A stretch of DNA of 64,000 nucleotides, from the NCBI GenBank assembly GCA_964450955.1, contig CAYVFI010000024.1:50864-114863 (forward strand). The letters run 5' to 3'. This DNA comes from CAYNWT01 sp964450955. Its GTDB lineage: Bacteria > Planctomycetota > Planctomycetia > Planctomycetales > Planctomycetaceae. Made by a program: the position numbers and the translations under genes. Under the pieces are notes generated by a model. The model was not told the DNA's origin. It made no database searches and saw nothing but the letters and a program-made list of their open reading frames with translations. Below are positions 1 through 8,759 of this stretch, piece by piece. Position 1 is the stretch's first letter. Each line of letters begins with the position of its first letter.

Positions 1-2
1 CA

Positions 3-176
3 GAAGATGTCGGAGCCAACCACCTGGACGATCTGCTGGAACGGGTCGCTGGCGGCAAAGTGGTTCCGCTGGTGGCTCATCTTGTAAACGACCGTCGCAT
101 TTCTGAGGCAGAACTATGTGAACTCAAACAGATCATCGACAACGCCGAACGACGTATGCAGGGAGAGGACGAATGA
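3..176 (+). CDS. BlaI/MecI-family transcriptional repressor, 3' part only
   Basis: The window opens inside this gene, so only the last 57 codons are visible. They read as the C-terminal dimerisation region of a BlaI/MecI penicillinase-repressor protein, with a leucine-rich LDDLLERVAGGKVVPLVAHL stretch followed by a helix rich in acidic residues and leucine. Members of the family are about 120-130 residues and bind palindromic operators as winged-helix dimers until cleaved. The stop codon overlaps the start of the following M56 peptidase by four bases (ATGA), so the two are translationally coupled, which is the standard blaI-blaR arrangement. The DNA-binding half is outside the window, so target genes cannot be inferred. 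Confidence 0.8.
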   Translation, partial: EDVGANHLDDLLERVAGGKVVPLVAHLVNDRRISEAELCELKQIIDNAERRMQGEDE

Positions 177-3148
177 ACGACTTCCTGAACCTACTGTTAC
201 GCGCGTCTGTGGTTCTGGCCGTTTCGGCGTGTGTCGTTTGGTTGGCTTTGCGGGTGCTAAAGATTCGGTCAGCGATGGTGCATCAGGTCGCCTGGTCGTT
301 GGTGTTGTTGCAGGGATTGATTCTGTTTCCTGTGGCGCTGGACTTGCCTGTGTTGCCGGCTGCCTCTGAATCGAATGTGGCGATTGGGCTTGCCAATGAA
401 CCTTCATCGAGTGTGTCTTTGGGGCCACCAGGCGTTGTGCGGCCGGACGACCATTCGCAATCGACTGCGGCCCCAACAGCTGGTTTGCGGTCAGACGAGG
501 TCAACGAGTTTGGAGCGAACGACGAACGAGCCACCGGAGGTTCGTCTGCCAGCGTGGCAATTCGAACTGGTTCCATTGAGCAGCCGATAACCGTTGCTTT
601 GAAGCCTGTCTCCGATCCGCCGCGTACCGAATTTTCGTGGAGCTTACTTGCGGGCGTTGTGTGGTGTGTTGGCATCACTTTGCTTACCACTCGGGCGGTT
701 TGGTCGTACGTGCGGTTTCTTGCCGAAGTTCGCAACGCGACGGATGCTCCCGCGGTCTGGGATTCGCAGTGGCAGTCATTACTGGCTTTGCACACTGGTC
801 AACAGGCGAAAATGTTGTGCCACGAAACTCTGGGGCCGATGCTGTGCCGCACGCCAGCCGGCAACGTTTTGCTTGTTCCGGAAGAACTCTGGGATGGGCT
901 GTCGCTAAAGCAACGTGATGGGATTTTGCGACACGAACTGGGGCACCTGCAACGACGAGACATATGGACCGGACTGTTGGCCAGGTTTGTGGCCGCGCTG
1001 CATTGGTTCAACCCGCTGGTTTGGTTGGCGGTTGGTCGATTGAATGAATCATTGGAGTGGGCGTGTGACGAACGGGCTGTCGATCAAACGCCGGAGCAGG
1101 CGCCAGCGTTCGCGAAGGCTTTGCTTGAAATGGTTCAGCCCGCCGGTGTGCCTGTGTTCGGAACGACTTCTGTGCAGGGGTCGCCGTTGGGTGTGCGCAT
1201 TCGGCGGCTTTTGCGGCGCGGTGCTTCTGATTCTTTGGCCAAGCGTGTTTCTGTGTTCGCGTTGTTGTCGGGCTTGCTGGTTGCCGGAACGCTTCAGGTG
1301 AACCTCACACAGCGTGCGGGTGCCGCGAATGTTCCCACGACAAACTTGCGGCAACAAGAACCAGGTGGATATCGCATCACGGAATTCGCGTCCCGCATTG
1401 TTGGTTCAACAGATCTGATCAAGAGCTTTACTGACGCAATTCACACGCCAGCAGGCCAGGCCGCGCTGCTGGAGCAGGTTGGGCCGTGGAACAAAGTGCC
1501 CGAAGGTGGGTTGAACGCGAACGCGGCCAGGTGGTTCCAGCAAAACTTCGTCAAACAAAACGGCAAGCACGTGTTCCGACCCGATCGCCAGCAGTACCGG
1601 CAGGAGCTGTTGGAGTCGGCTGCTCTATACCAACAGAATGCGACTCGACTTGAAGCAGCCATGCAAGAGATCAGTGAAGGGATCGGGGATAAGCGTGATG
1701 AGGCGTTGTTGACGAGACGGTTTCTTGAGACGCCGAATGCGTCCTACGCATTCTTGAATGGGCGGTTGAAGCGGATTCTGCAGCCTGATTGGCGGGTGGT
1801 TGCTGACATTCTGAATCAGTACTTCGTGCGGCAAAGTGACGGGGTCTATCACGTTCGGCAGGATCGCACAGCCGAAGCACGAGAGGTTCTGTCGCGACTC
1901 AAGCGCTGCATGAAAGCAAAGAAACTGCTGGCTGAGACGTTGAAGGACTATGCCGGCGACATGGTGCTTCCCGAAGGTCGCCAAACAAACCATGAAGAAA
2001 ACAAAGCTCTGTGGAACTCACTACGCTTGGCCAGACGGGGCTCATCGTTGTGGGAGCAGGGGCTTGGCGGGCAGGCGAAGCTGGCATTCGAAGACCCGCT
2101 GTTTGCAGCCTTTCGCTCGGTTGAGCGATTGTTTCACAGCGAACAACCCGTGTTTGAGAATGCCGAAGACCTGTCCAGGCAACTGGACTACATGACCAAA
2201 GATACGGCCGCCGGGTTAGTGCTCAATAGAGACGCAAAACACCAGGTGTGGGAGTGGCTGGAACCGTTTGCGAAGCTAAAGCACTCGTACTCGCGAATAC
2301 TGCCGGCTGTGCGCACTTTTGTGAGTCGAATGTCGACGACATCACCGCTGGAGAAGGATCTAAAGGAAGCACTCAGTAGTCAGGTCGGGGCTGTCTGGAT
2401 TGCATCTGCTTTGAACGCAGGGTTGGATCCGGATGCGTCTGACGCGTTAATTCGACTTGTGTGGCAGGAGATTTGTGAACCTACCGCACCGGTTCGTCAG
2501 GTGCTGGAGTCCGAAGCGAAGCCAATTCAAGGGGGTGACACTTTACAAGTCACTCTCGACATCATCTCAAAGGCTCACGGCATTTCCATACATTCAGACA
2601 AGCTGGCTCTTGAGGACGCGGGTATCGAATCTCTGGATAGCATTACGGTGAACAGCGAGTTGGGCCTGAATGAGATCTCCTTACGTAGTGCCCTGAAGAT
2701 TATCCTCGAGCAACTTGATGGTGTTGACGAAACCCTCACCTTTGTTGTCAGACAGGGCGGTTTGGTTATCACCACGCAGGACCAGGCAGACTTCGATGGT
2801 GAAGACATCCCGGACGGGGAATTCAAAGTCGAACAGATCGAACAGATGTTTGCGGACGTTCGTCGTCTTCGGCGAGAAGCGAGGATGTTTTCTGCATTGG
2901 TCGCATCCGTCGATGATGAGGAGGTCAAGAAAGCCTTCGAAACACCGGCGGGAGTTCTGGCTGCGAAGGACCAGATTGCCAGCACGTTTTCGGCTGGAAC
3001 GCGCGATGCATTCAGTCGCTGGATCGATACTCACTTCGTGGACACCGCTGATGGATGGGCTCCACGCGATTCAGCGGTCGCGATGATGCAAGGCGTCCTC
3101 GAATCAGCGAAGCAGATTGAAGAACAACAGAAGGACGACGGCGCCTGA
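173..3148 (+). CDS. M56-family (BlaR1-like) membrane metallopeptidase with C-terminal secretin/STN-like domain
   Basis: The protein has 991 residues. Hydrophobic segments at about residues 5-22, 36-56, 158-180 and 360-380 place it in the membrane. The zinc site is clear: HELGH at 254-258 and, after a NPLVW segment, EWACDE at 295-300, which supplies the third ligand. In BlaR1 such proteases sense a ligand outside the cell and trigger loss of the BlaI repressor encoded just upstream. Here no penicillin-binding sensor domain is visible. A long helical extracytoplasmic region is followed at about 788-880 by a segment with the look of a secretin/TonB short N-terminal (STN) domain (LSL-type repeat ending LVITTQDQ). 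The stimulus is therefore probably not a beta-lactam. GGGAGAGG precedes the ATG. Confidence 0.85.
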   Translation: MNDFLNLLLRASVVLAVSACVVWLALRVLKIRSAMVHQVAWSLVLLQGLILFPVALDLPVLPAASESNVAIGLANEPSSSVSLGPPGVVRPDDHSQSTAAPTAGLRSDEVNEFGANDERATGGSSASVAIRTGSIEQPITVALKPVSDPPRTEFSWSLLAGVVWCVGITLLTTRAVWSYVRFLAEVRNATDAPAVWDSQWQSLLALHTGQQAKMLCHETLGPMLCRTPAGNVLLVPEELWDGLSLKQRDGILRHELGHLQRRDIWTGLLARFVAALHWFNPLVWLAVGRLNESLEWACDERAVDQTPEQAPAFAKALLEMVQPAGVPVFGTTSVQGSPLGVRIRRLLRRGASDSLAKRVSVFALLSGLLVAGTLQVNLTQRAGAANVPTTNLRQQEPGGYRITEFASRIVGSTDLIKSFTDAIHTPAGQAALLEQVGPWNKVPEGGLNANAARWFQQNFVKQNGKHVFRPDRQQYRQELLESAALYQQNATRLEAAMQEISEGIGDKRDEALLTRRFLETPNASYAFLNGRLKRILQPDWRVVADILNQYFVRQSDGVYHVRQDRTAEAREVLSRLKRCMKAKKLLAETLKDYAGDMVLPEGRQTNHEENKALWNSLRLARRGSSLWEQGLGGQAKLAFEDPLFAAFRSVERLFHSEQPVFENAEDLSRQLDYMTKDTAAGLVLNRDAKHQVWEWLEPFAKLKHSYSRILPAVRTFVSRMSTTSPLEKDLKEALSSQVGAVWIASALNAGLDPDASDALIRLVWQEICEPTAPVRQVLESEAKPIQGGDTLQVTLDIISKAHGISIHSDKLALEDAGIESLDSITVNSELGLNEISLRSALKIILEQLDGVDETLTFVVRQGGLVITTQDQADFDGEDIPDGEFKVEQIEQMFADVRRLRREARMFSALVASVDDEEVKKAFETPAGVLAAKDQIASTFSAGTRDAFSRWIDTHFVDTADGWAPRDSAVAMMQGVLESAKQIEEQQKDDGA

Positions 3149-3211
3149 TCGTCTAAGCGGCTGGATCGTCAATTTTACTTATTTAAAACACAATACGAAC
3201 GGTGACACGCT

Positions 3212-4264
3212 ATGAGTACGCTTGCAATGGCCCTGGCTTTGTTTGTTGCGACCGAAGCACCACAGGCTGGATGCTCAGTCGACCTGACTAAGCCGGGACA
3301 GATGTCCGACATTTTGTCCAACGCGTTGCTGTCGTTGGATAAGTACGATGAGGCCGAGGTCAAGAAGTTCCTGACGGGCTCTCAGGATCGCTATTCGTCG
3401 GGCAATGAACTGCTGACGTCAGCGGCAAAGAAGTTCAATATTGAAGAAAAAGAACTCACTCGACTGGTTACTGAGTTCAAACATTGCAACTGCACGCATC
3501 CTGTCGCAGCGGGAACCAAATTGGGGTCGGCAAAGGTCGGAACAAGCGCGGCCAGTGTTGGTTCGATGCTGAATGCGAACCTGCCGGTCAGCAAATTTGC
3601 CGAAGACGTGACGCTGCATGTGGTGCTGCACGAGATGGCTCACGCGATCGTTCGGGAGTTTGACTTACCGGTTCTGGCCAACGAAGAAACGATGGCCGAT
3701 GCGTTCGCGACGTTCTACCTCACGACCTACATGCCCGACCGCGCGGCTGATGTGCTGGAGGCGCGAGTGAAGTCGTGGATGATTGAAGCGGGCGAGGTGC
3801 CGCGCCGAGAGTGGACGGTTCAGGGCGAACACAACAGCGATGCCAGACGCGCTTACCAGGTTGCTGCTGTGGCCGTTGCCGCTGATCCTGTGAAGTACAA
3901 GCGTGTGGCTGTCGCGGCGGGGATGAGCGATAACAATATAAGAAGCGCCAGCGACTACGGCACCGAGATTCACCGGTCATGGCGCCGCATACTTCGGCCG
4001 TTGATGATGCCTGAGGGAATGAAATCCACAGAAGCGAGGGTGATTTTTGATGACGGTTCGGAGACCGCGAAGCAGTTAAGCAGCCGCCCGTTTGCAAAGG
4101 AAATTGAAACAGCCTTGCGGAGCTTTGATTGGCATTCGACCGTGCGGATTGCGTTTGTAGAGGGCGATGGTGGAGCCGGCTGGAACCGATCGCGGCGGAC
4201 AGTGACCGTCAACAGTGCATACATCAAACGGTTTATCAGGCAGGGCGTGCAAGCGAAGAAGTGA
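3212..4264 (+). CDS. DUF4344-type putative secreted metallopeptidase
   Basis: The protein has 350 residues with a short hydrophobic N-terminus (about residues 1-19) that could be a signal peptide. HEMAH at 140-144, followed by NEETMADAF at 157-165, gives an HExxH zinc-binding helix with a downstream acidic pair. This is the arrangement of the DUF4344 putative metallopeptidase family, where the spacing HExxH...EE..AD is characteristic. The C-terminal third is more variable and ends in a basic tail. It is 63 bases downstream of the M56 gene on the same strand and could be co-transcribed, but no functional link is visible. The substrate is unknown. Confidence 0.7.
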   Translation: MSTLAMALALFVATEAPQAGCSVDLTKPGQMSDILSNALLSLDKYDEAEVKKFLTGSQDRYSSGNELLTSAAKKFNIEEKELTRLVTEFKHCNCTHPVAAGTKLGSAKVGTSAASVGSMLNANLPVSKFAEDVTLHVVLHEMAHAIVREFDLPVLANEETMADAFATFYLTTYMPDRAADVLEARVKSWMIEAGEVPRREWTVQGEHNSDARRAYQVAAVAVAADPVKYKRVAVAAGMSDNNIRSASDYGTEIHRSWRRILRPLMMPEGMKSTEARVIFDDGSETAKQLSSRPFAKEIETALRSFDWHSTVRIAFVEGDGGAGWNRSRRTVTVNSAYIKRFIRQGVQAKK

Positions 4265-4302
4265 GTTCGATTGGATGAAAAGTCGGGTGTTCTCGATTAG
4301 AT

Positions 4303-4318
4303 TACTCCGCCCGGAGTA
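4303..4318. promoter_or_regulatory. Perfect inverted repeat in the leader of the threonine aldolase gene
   Basis: TACTCCGCCCGGAGTA forms two 7-bp arms with a 2-base spacer, 14 bases upstream of the aldolase ATG. The probable ribosome-binding site GAGAG lies at 4321-4325, just outside the repeat. It could be an operator or a small leader hairpin. No regulator in the window is an obvious partner. Confidence 0.4.
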
Positions 4319-4332
4319 TTTGAGAGCACCAT

Positions 4333-5415
4333 ATGGCTACCAACATCGATTTTCGATCTGACACTGTCACTCGCCCCACGGCCGCGATGCGTGAGGCAAT
4401 GGCGAACGCGGAAGTTGGCGATGATATGATGGGCGAAGATCCCACCGTCAATCGTCTGGAAGCTCGCTTCGCTGAAATGTTTAACATGGAAGCCGCGGTC
4501 TTTGCGTGTTCCGGAACGCAGTCGAACCAGATGGGCGTGCGTGCCAACTGTGTGCCGGGTGACGAACTGCTTATCAACGAAACCGGCCACATCGCCAACT
4601 TCGAAGCCGGCGGCCCCGCGGTTCTAAGCGGCGTGACGGTCAGAACCATCGAGGCGCCAGACGGCAAGTTGGATCTGGAACACCTTGAAGGCAAAATTCG
4701 CGCGACGGACCAGCATCTTTGTCCCACGAAGTTGGTTTGTCTTGAGAACACAACCAACATCGCGGGCGGCCGAGTCTACACGGTTGAGCATATGGCTCGC
4801 GTGTCGGGTTGGGCTCGCGAAAACGGACTGCGAATGCACCTGGACGGCGCGCGGGTGTTTAATGCGTGTATTGTTGGTGGATACGAACCGGCAGCGATGG
4901 GACCGTTGTTTGACACGATTTCGATTTGCCTGTCGAAGGGACTTGGCTGCCCGATGGGTTCCATTCTGGTGGGCGACGCTGCGAGTATTCGCAGGGCGCG
5001 GTTGGCCAGGAAGCAGTTTGGTGGTTCGCTGCGTCAGGCGGGAATCGTCGCTGCCGCCGCTGAGTACGCGCTGGATCACCATGTTGATCGCCTGGCCGAA
5101 GATCACGACAACGCGATGTTGTTGGCGAAGAATCTTAGTCAGATTGATGGCATCAATCTGAATCTGGCTGATGTCGAAACGAATTTGGTGTTCTTCACCA
5201 TTGACGCTGAACTTGGAACCGCCGTGCAGCTGTCAGGTAAGCTGCGAGAGCAGGGCATCCTTATCGGTCCGATGGGTGGGCAACGGATGCGAGCCTGCAC
5301 TCACTTGGATATCTCAACGGAAGATATTGGAACCATTACCGATGCGATTCGCGAAGCGTGTTCGACTGGGTTTCGCGAGTACGCCGTAGTCGGGGCAGGG
5401 CCGTACGACAAGTAG
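4333..5415 (+). CDS. ltaE: Low-specificity L-threonine aldolase family protein
   Basis: This is a PLP-dependent fold-type I enzyme expected to cleave L-threonine or L-allo-threonine to glycine and acetaldehyde. The 360-residue length is normal for the family. The N-terminal IDFRSDTVTRPT signature is nearly invariant in these enzymes. GDDMMGEDPTVNRLE, the GTQSNQ loop, HLDGAR (PLP-contacting Asp) and SKGLG with the Schiff-base Lys202 are all present, so it should be active. GAGAG seven bases before the ATG is the likely ribosome-binding site. A 16-base inverted repeat sits in the leader. The next gene converges from the other strand, so this looks monocistronic. Confidence 0.9.
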   Translation: MATNIDFRSDTVTRPTAAMREAMANAEVGDDMMGEDPTVNRLEARFAEMFNMEAAVFACSGTQSNQMGVRANCVPGDELLINETGHIANFEAGGPAVLSGVTVRTIEAPDGKLDLEHLEGKIRATDQHLCPTKLVCLENTTNIAGGRVYTVEHMARVSGWARENGLRMHLDGARVFNACIVGGYEPAAMGPLFDTISICLSKGLGCPMGSILVGDAASIRRARLARKQFGGSLRQAGIVAAAAEYALDHHVDRLAEDHDNAMLLAKNLSQIDGINLNLADVETNLVFFTIDAELGTAVQLSGKLREQGILIGPMGGQRMRACTHLDISTEDIGTITDAIREACSTGFREYAVVGAGPYDK

Positions 5416-5430
5416 CCGACAGGCACTTGG

Positions 5431-5471
5431 CCCTCTCCGGGCCTGAGAGCCCGGCTCTCCCAGAGGGAGAG
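5431..5471. repeat. GC-rich imperfect inverted repeat between convergent genes
   Basis: CCGGGC at 5437-5442 pairs with GCCCGG at 5449-5454, and the flanking CTCTCC at 5433-5438 can pair with GGAGAG at 5466-5471, giving two alternative nested stems. It lies 16 bases past the aldolase stop codon and may act as its terminator, but there is no clear T-tract. Confidence 0.45.
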
Positions 5472-5490
5472 TGGCTTGGGGGGTGGACGC

Positions 5491-5526
5491 AAAAAAATGG
5501 ACGTTGACCGAGTGGCCAACGTCCAT
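5491..5526 (-). terminator. Rho-independent terminator of the S46 peptidase gene
   Basis: On the minus strand, ATGGACGTTG and CAACGTCCAT (5497-5506 and 5517-5526 on the plus strand) form a 10-bp stem with a 10-base loop. It is followed by a run of seven T residues. It begins 27 bases beyond the stop codon of the S46 peptidase gene. Confidence 0.85.
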
Positions 5527-5552
5527 AGGTCGTTGCAGATTGACGGGCTGAA

Positions 5553-7592
5553 TTACTTGCCGAGTTCGTCCGCGTACTTGCCAGCTCCGTAGATGTTTCG
5601 CATGGATTCGCGGATTGCTGAACCTGCGACTGAGACGGCTCGGGAGACGTCGTCGGTGTAGAGATAGTCGCTGGTCAGGCTTTGAATGTTGCCATCAAAG
5701 ATGATGCCAACAAATTCGCCCTTGCGGTTGACTACGGGACTGCCGCTATTGCCGCCGATGATGTCTGCGGTGCAGACGAAGTTGAATGGCGTTTCGCCTT
5801 TGATTTTGTCCTTGGCACCGTCCCACGATTCTGGCAGCTTCCAGTCGCCCGTCGCGCCGTGGTCGGCTTCGTGTTTGAACGCGCCGCCCATTGTGGTCCA
5901 GGCAGGAACAGTCTCGCCGTTTTCCTGGTAGTTTCGCACGGTTCCAAACGCCAAACGCAGCGTGAACGTTGCGTCAGGGTAGGTTCCTGTTCCCTGCACG
6001 GCGTTGGTTGCCTCAGCGACTTTCGCGTAGGCCTGACGTTCTTCTTCGGCAGCGGCTTCGCTGGCTTTCCTTGATTCACGAAGTAGTGGTTCCATCAATT
6101 TGGCCAGAGCAATCATGGGATCGTCAGAGCCGGCGATGGCTCCACTTTTCGCCAGTTTGCGGCGAGCATCAATGTCCATCAAACTTGTTCGGTTGACCAG
6201 TTCGGACGCTCGGTCTGCAGGGCTTTTGCCATCGAGGACTTTTTGAACCAATTCGTTCTCGGCGTTCCAATACTCGACCAGTCGAGCCAACTCGTCGGCG
6301 AGTTTGACTCGTTCAAGGTCCGGATAAATTGGTGCGGATGAAAACAGGTTTTGTTCCAACGACTCACGAGCACTGTCGCGGAATTCACGCAGACGTTCGG
6401 CGCTGGGCTTCTTGTCTTCGGCCGACATCAGGACCAGCGTTTCTGCCAGCCCGTAAAGACGTGAACGGAAGGTTGTGACCTTGCCAAGCGTCTTGACTTT
6501 CTCTTTCTGCAGTCGCGCCACATCGTCCCACGCGGCTGCCAGTGGCTTCAGCTTTGGGTCGGCCTTCACTGCCTGAAGCAGCCTGGCTTCGGCCTGCATC
6601 TTTTTCTGCATGACGGCCGGGTTTTGCAGACCACCAATCATCCCGGTGTAGGCTTTGCGAGAGTTTTGCAATCCGAACAAATCGTCCTGGGCACGCCGTT
6701 TCTGTTCTGGTCCACCAAGCCCGAACTGTTGCATGAGAATCTCTTTGCGACGAATGAAATCCAGAACATACGGAATTCGCGCGTCGCGCAGGTGGCGTAG
6801 TGAATCGACTGTGAAGAGCCGTTGTGTTCGGCCGGGGTTTCCGGACACGAACACCAAATCGTTTTCTGCTGACGGTTCATCGGCCCACTTCAGGAAGTTG
6901 TCAATTTTCGCGGGTTTGCCGTCTTCGTAAACGCGAAACAGTGTTACGTCCAGGCAATACCGGGGGTATTCGAAGTTGTCAGCGTCACCGCCAAAGAAAG
7001 CGATCGCGGCTTCGGGAGCCCACACCAAACGGATGTCCGTGTACTTCTTGTATCGGTAAAGATGGAACTTCGAACCGCCGTACAAAGTCACAACGTCGCT
7101 GCGGAGTCCGGTTGCATCGAGAGACTTTTGTTCGATGTCCGCCATTGCAGCGCGGCGGGCTTTGGCGGCGGCTTCGGTTGAGACGCCGTCCTTGACAGCA
7201 GCCATCACCTTGTCGGTGACGTCTTCAATCGAAACCAGTTGATTGAGTTCCAGGTCCGGAGCTTTAAGTTCCTGCTCAGGGCCAGCAGCAAGGTAGCCAT
7301 CTTCTGCAACGTTGCGATCCTTGTTGGAAAGCTTGAACAGGGTTTCGCTGGCAACGTGGTGGTTGGTCAGAACCAGTCCGGTTGACGAAACAAACGAACC
7401 CGAACCGCCGGAGTTGAACCGTACGGAGGAAAGCCGCAGATGGTCGGCCCATTCCTTTGTCGGTTCGAAGTCGTAGCGTTCTTTCAGTTGCTTTAATGGC
7501 AGGTCATTGAACAGCCACATGCCTTCATCGGCTGAGGCAGCAAGTGGCATGACGGCCAACGTGCAGAGGAGACAAACGACATTTCGGAGCAT
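5553..7592 (-). CDS. S46-family dipeptidyl-peptidase (DPP7/DPP11-like), secreted
   Basis: The protein has 679 residues and belongs to the chymotrypsin-fold S46 exopeptidases, which release N-terminal dipeptides in the periplasm or outside the cell. The N-terminal signal peptide ends near ADEGMW, a motif seen at the mature start of this family. The catalytic histidine lies in TNHH (76-79) and the nucleophile in GGNSGSPVVN (Ser616), so the active site is intact. The ATG at 7592 is preferred because AAGGA lies eight bases before it; an in-frame GTG at 7613 would add seven residues ahead of the signal peptide. The gene is monocistronic and ends in a strong terminator. Confidence 0.88.
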   Translation of the reverse strand: MLRNVVCLLCTLAVMPLAASADEGMWLFNDLPLKQLKERYDFEPTKEWADHLRLSSVRFNSGGSGSFVSSTGLVLTNHHVASETLFKLSNKDRNVAEDGYLAAGPEQELKAPDLELNQLVSIEDVTDKVMAAVKDGVSTEAAAKARRAAMADIEQKSLDATGLRSDVVTLYGGSKFHLYRYKKYTDIRLVWAPEAAIAFFGGDADNFEYPRYCLDVTLFRVYEDGKPAKIDNFLKWADEPSAENDLVFVSGNPGRTQRLFTVDSLRHLRDARIPYVLDFIRRKEILMQQFGLGGPEQKRRAQDDLFGLQNSRKAYTGMIGGLQNPAVMQKKMQAEARLLQAVKADPKLKPLAAAWDDVARLQKEKVKTLGKVTTFRSRLYGLAETLVLMSAEDKKPSAERLREFRDSARESLEQNLFSSAPIYPDLERVKLADELARLVEYWNAENELVQKVLDGKSPADRASELVNRTSLMDIDARRKLAKSGAIAGSDDPMIALAKLMEPLLRESRKASEAAAEEERQAYAKVAEATNAVQGTGTYPDATFTLRLAFGTVRNYQENGETVPAWTTMGGAFKHEADHGATGDWKLPESWDGAKDKIKGETPFNFVCTADIIGGNSGSPVVNRKGEFVGIIFDGNIQSLTSDYLYTDDVSRAVSVAGSAIRESMRNIYGAGKYADELGK

Positions 7593-7664
7593 GAGCGGGA
7601 TCCTTGAGTCCACGATGTGTTTACGTGTCGGATCATGGCAAATGCCGGGACGATTCGCAAAGTA

Positions 7665-8342
7665 TCACCGGGCCGGTAATTCGTCTAACGGTTCCGGTTC
7701 CTGTGTACTGATGGCGGCGTAGGCGGGAACCGCAAGGATGGCGCCCAGAATCGTTGCGACAACATAGACCCAGAGATGCTGCACGTGGCCACTGACGACT
7801 GCCGGAGCGATTGAACGAGCCGGATTCATGGAGGCGCCGCAAATCGGCCCGGCAAACATGGCTTCAAATCCCACGACCGATCCGATGGCAATTCCAGCCG
7901 TGATGCCCTTTTCTTTCGCCCCGGTTGAGACGTTTAAAATGACGAACATCAACATGAAGGTCAGCACGACCTCAAACACAAACGATTGCAGCCAGGGCCC
8001 GGCAGGCAGCGTAGCTCCCAGGTAGCCGTGTTCCGGAAACATTAGCTTTAACAAACCGGTGGCAAGAAACGCACCGGCGGACTGGCTAACAATGTAGGGA
8101 ACCGCTTCCGTTGGCGCGAATCGTTTGGCCACTGCGAACGCGATTGTGACCGCAGGATTAATGTGTGCGCCGGAAATGTCGCCAATGGCGTAGATCATCG
8201 CCAGGACAACCAGACCGAACGTCATTGCAATACCCACGTGGGTGACCGGGCTATTGGCGGCCACATCGTTTACAATAATCGCACCCGTGCCCGCAAAGAC
8301 CAGGCAAAAGGTCCCGATCATTTCGGCGATGTACTTTTTCAT
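7665..8342 (-). CDS. MIP-family aquaporin/solute channel, probably metalloid-linked
   Basis: The 225 residues carry the two half-helix NPA motifs of the aquaporin family: GAHINPAV (NPA 62-64) and GASMNPARS (NPA 173-175) followed by Arg176. Six hydrophobic spans are evident. Aligning by eye to E. coli AqpZ, the aromatic selectivity position is Phe42, but the constricting His and Thr are replaced by small residues (about Ala161 and Ala170). That suggests a wider pore passing uncharged solutes. The gene diverges from an arsR gene over a shared palindrome, as for AqpS-type channels in arsenic loci, so export or passage of As(III) is a reasonable inference. Water or glycerol transport remains possible. 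Confidence 0.85.
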   Translation of the reverse strand: MKKYIAEMIGTFCLVFAGTGAIIVNDVAANSPVTHVGIAMTFGLVVLAMIYAIGDISGAHINPAVTIAFAVAKRFAPTEAVPYIVSQSAGAFLATGLLKLMFPEHGYLGATLPAGPWLQSFVFEVVLTFMLMFVILNVSTGAKEKGITAGIAIGSVVGFEAMFAGPICGASMNPARSIAPAVVSGHVQHLWVYVVATILGAILAVPAYAAISTQEPEPLDELPAR

Positions 8343-8391
8343 GCCTGGTGCTCTGCCGGTTCGTGTTGTGTGTGTTGCGTTACTTTTACAT

Positions 8392-8407
8392 TTCTATAAT
8401 TATAGAA
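8392..8407. promoter_or_regulatory. Perfect 16-bp palindrome: probable ArsR operator with back-to-back -10 boxes
   Basis: TTCTATAATTATAGAA is its own reverse complement. It sits two bases before the arsR start codon and 49 bases before the aquaporin start. The consensus -10 hexamer TATAAT occurs inside it on both strands (8395-8400 plus, 8399-8404 minus). Repressor binding would therefore block both divergent promoters. AT-rich dyads of this kind are typical ArsR/SmtB operators. No strong -35 element is evident. Confidence 0.7.
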
Positions 8408-8409
8408 TT

Positions 8410-8742
8410 ATGAAAACAACCCAAGCCGTCCGCGCGATGTCTGCTTTGGCTCAGGAATCAAGACTCAAGGTCTTCCGGCTGCTGGTGCGCGCGGGGGAAG
8501 CGGGGATGGCTGCGGGGCAGATCGCTGAAAAGCTGAAGGTGGCACCAGCAACGATGTCGTTCCATTTAAAGGAACTGACCAGCGCGGGGCTAATCGATCA
8601 GCGCCGCGACGGGCGGCAGGTGATCTATTCGCTAAACGTGCAGTGCATGCAGTCGCTGCTGGCGTTTCTTGTGGAAGACTGTTGCCAGGGCCAGCCCGAA
8701 CTTTGCCAGTCTGCGTTCGCGTCGATTAAGTGTTGCGAGTAG
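8410..8742 (+). CDS. arsR: ArsR-family metalloregulator
   Basis: The 110-residue winged-helix repressor has the ArsR recognition-helix segment (VAPATMSFHLKELTSAGLI, about 44-62) and the beta-wing RRDGRQVIYSL. Its C-terminus is rich in cysteine: Cys91-Cys92-x6-Cys99 and Cys108-Cys109. A C-terminal CC...C cluster resembles the As(III) site of the Acidithiobacillus-type ArsR rather than the alpha-3 CxC site of plasmid ArsR. It should bind the palindrome immediately upstream and derepress itself and the aquaporin when the metalloid binds. The chosen ATG leaves almost no untranslated leader after the presumed -10 box, so the message may be leaderless. Confidence 0.88.
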   Translation: MKTTQAVRAMSALAQESRLKVFRLLVRAGEAGMAAGQIAEKLKVAPATMSFHLKELTSAGLIDQRRDGRQVIYSLNVQCMQSLLAFLVEDCCQGQPELCQSAFASIKCCE

Positions 8743-8759
8743 CACGCCGCAGGACGTCG

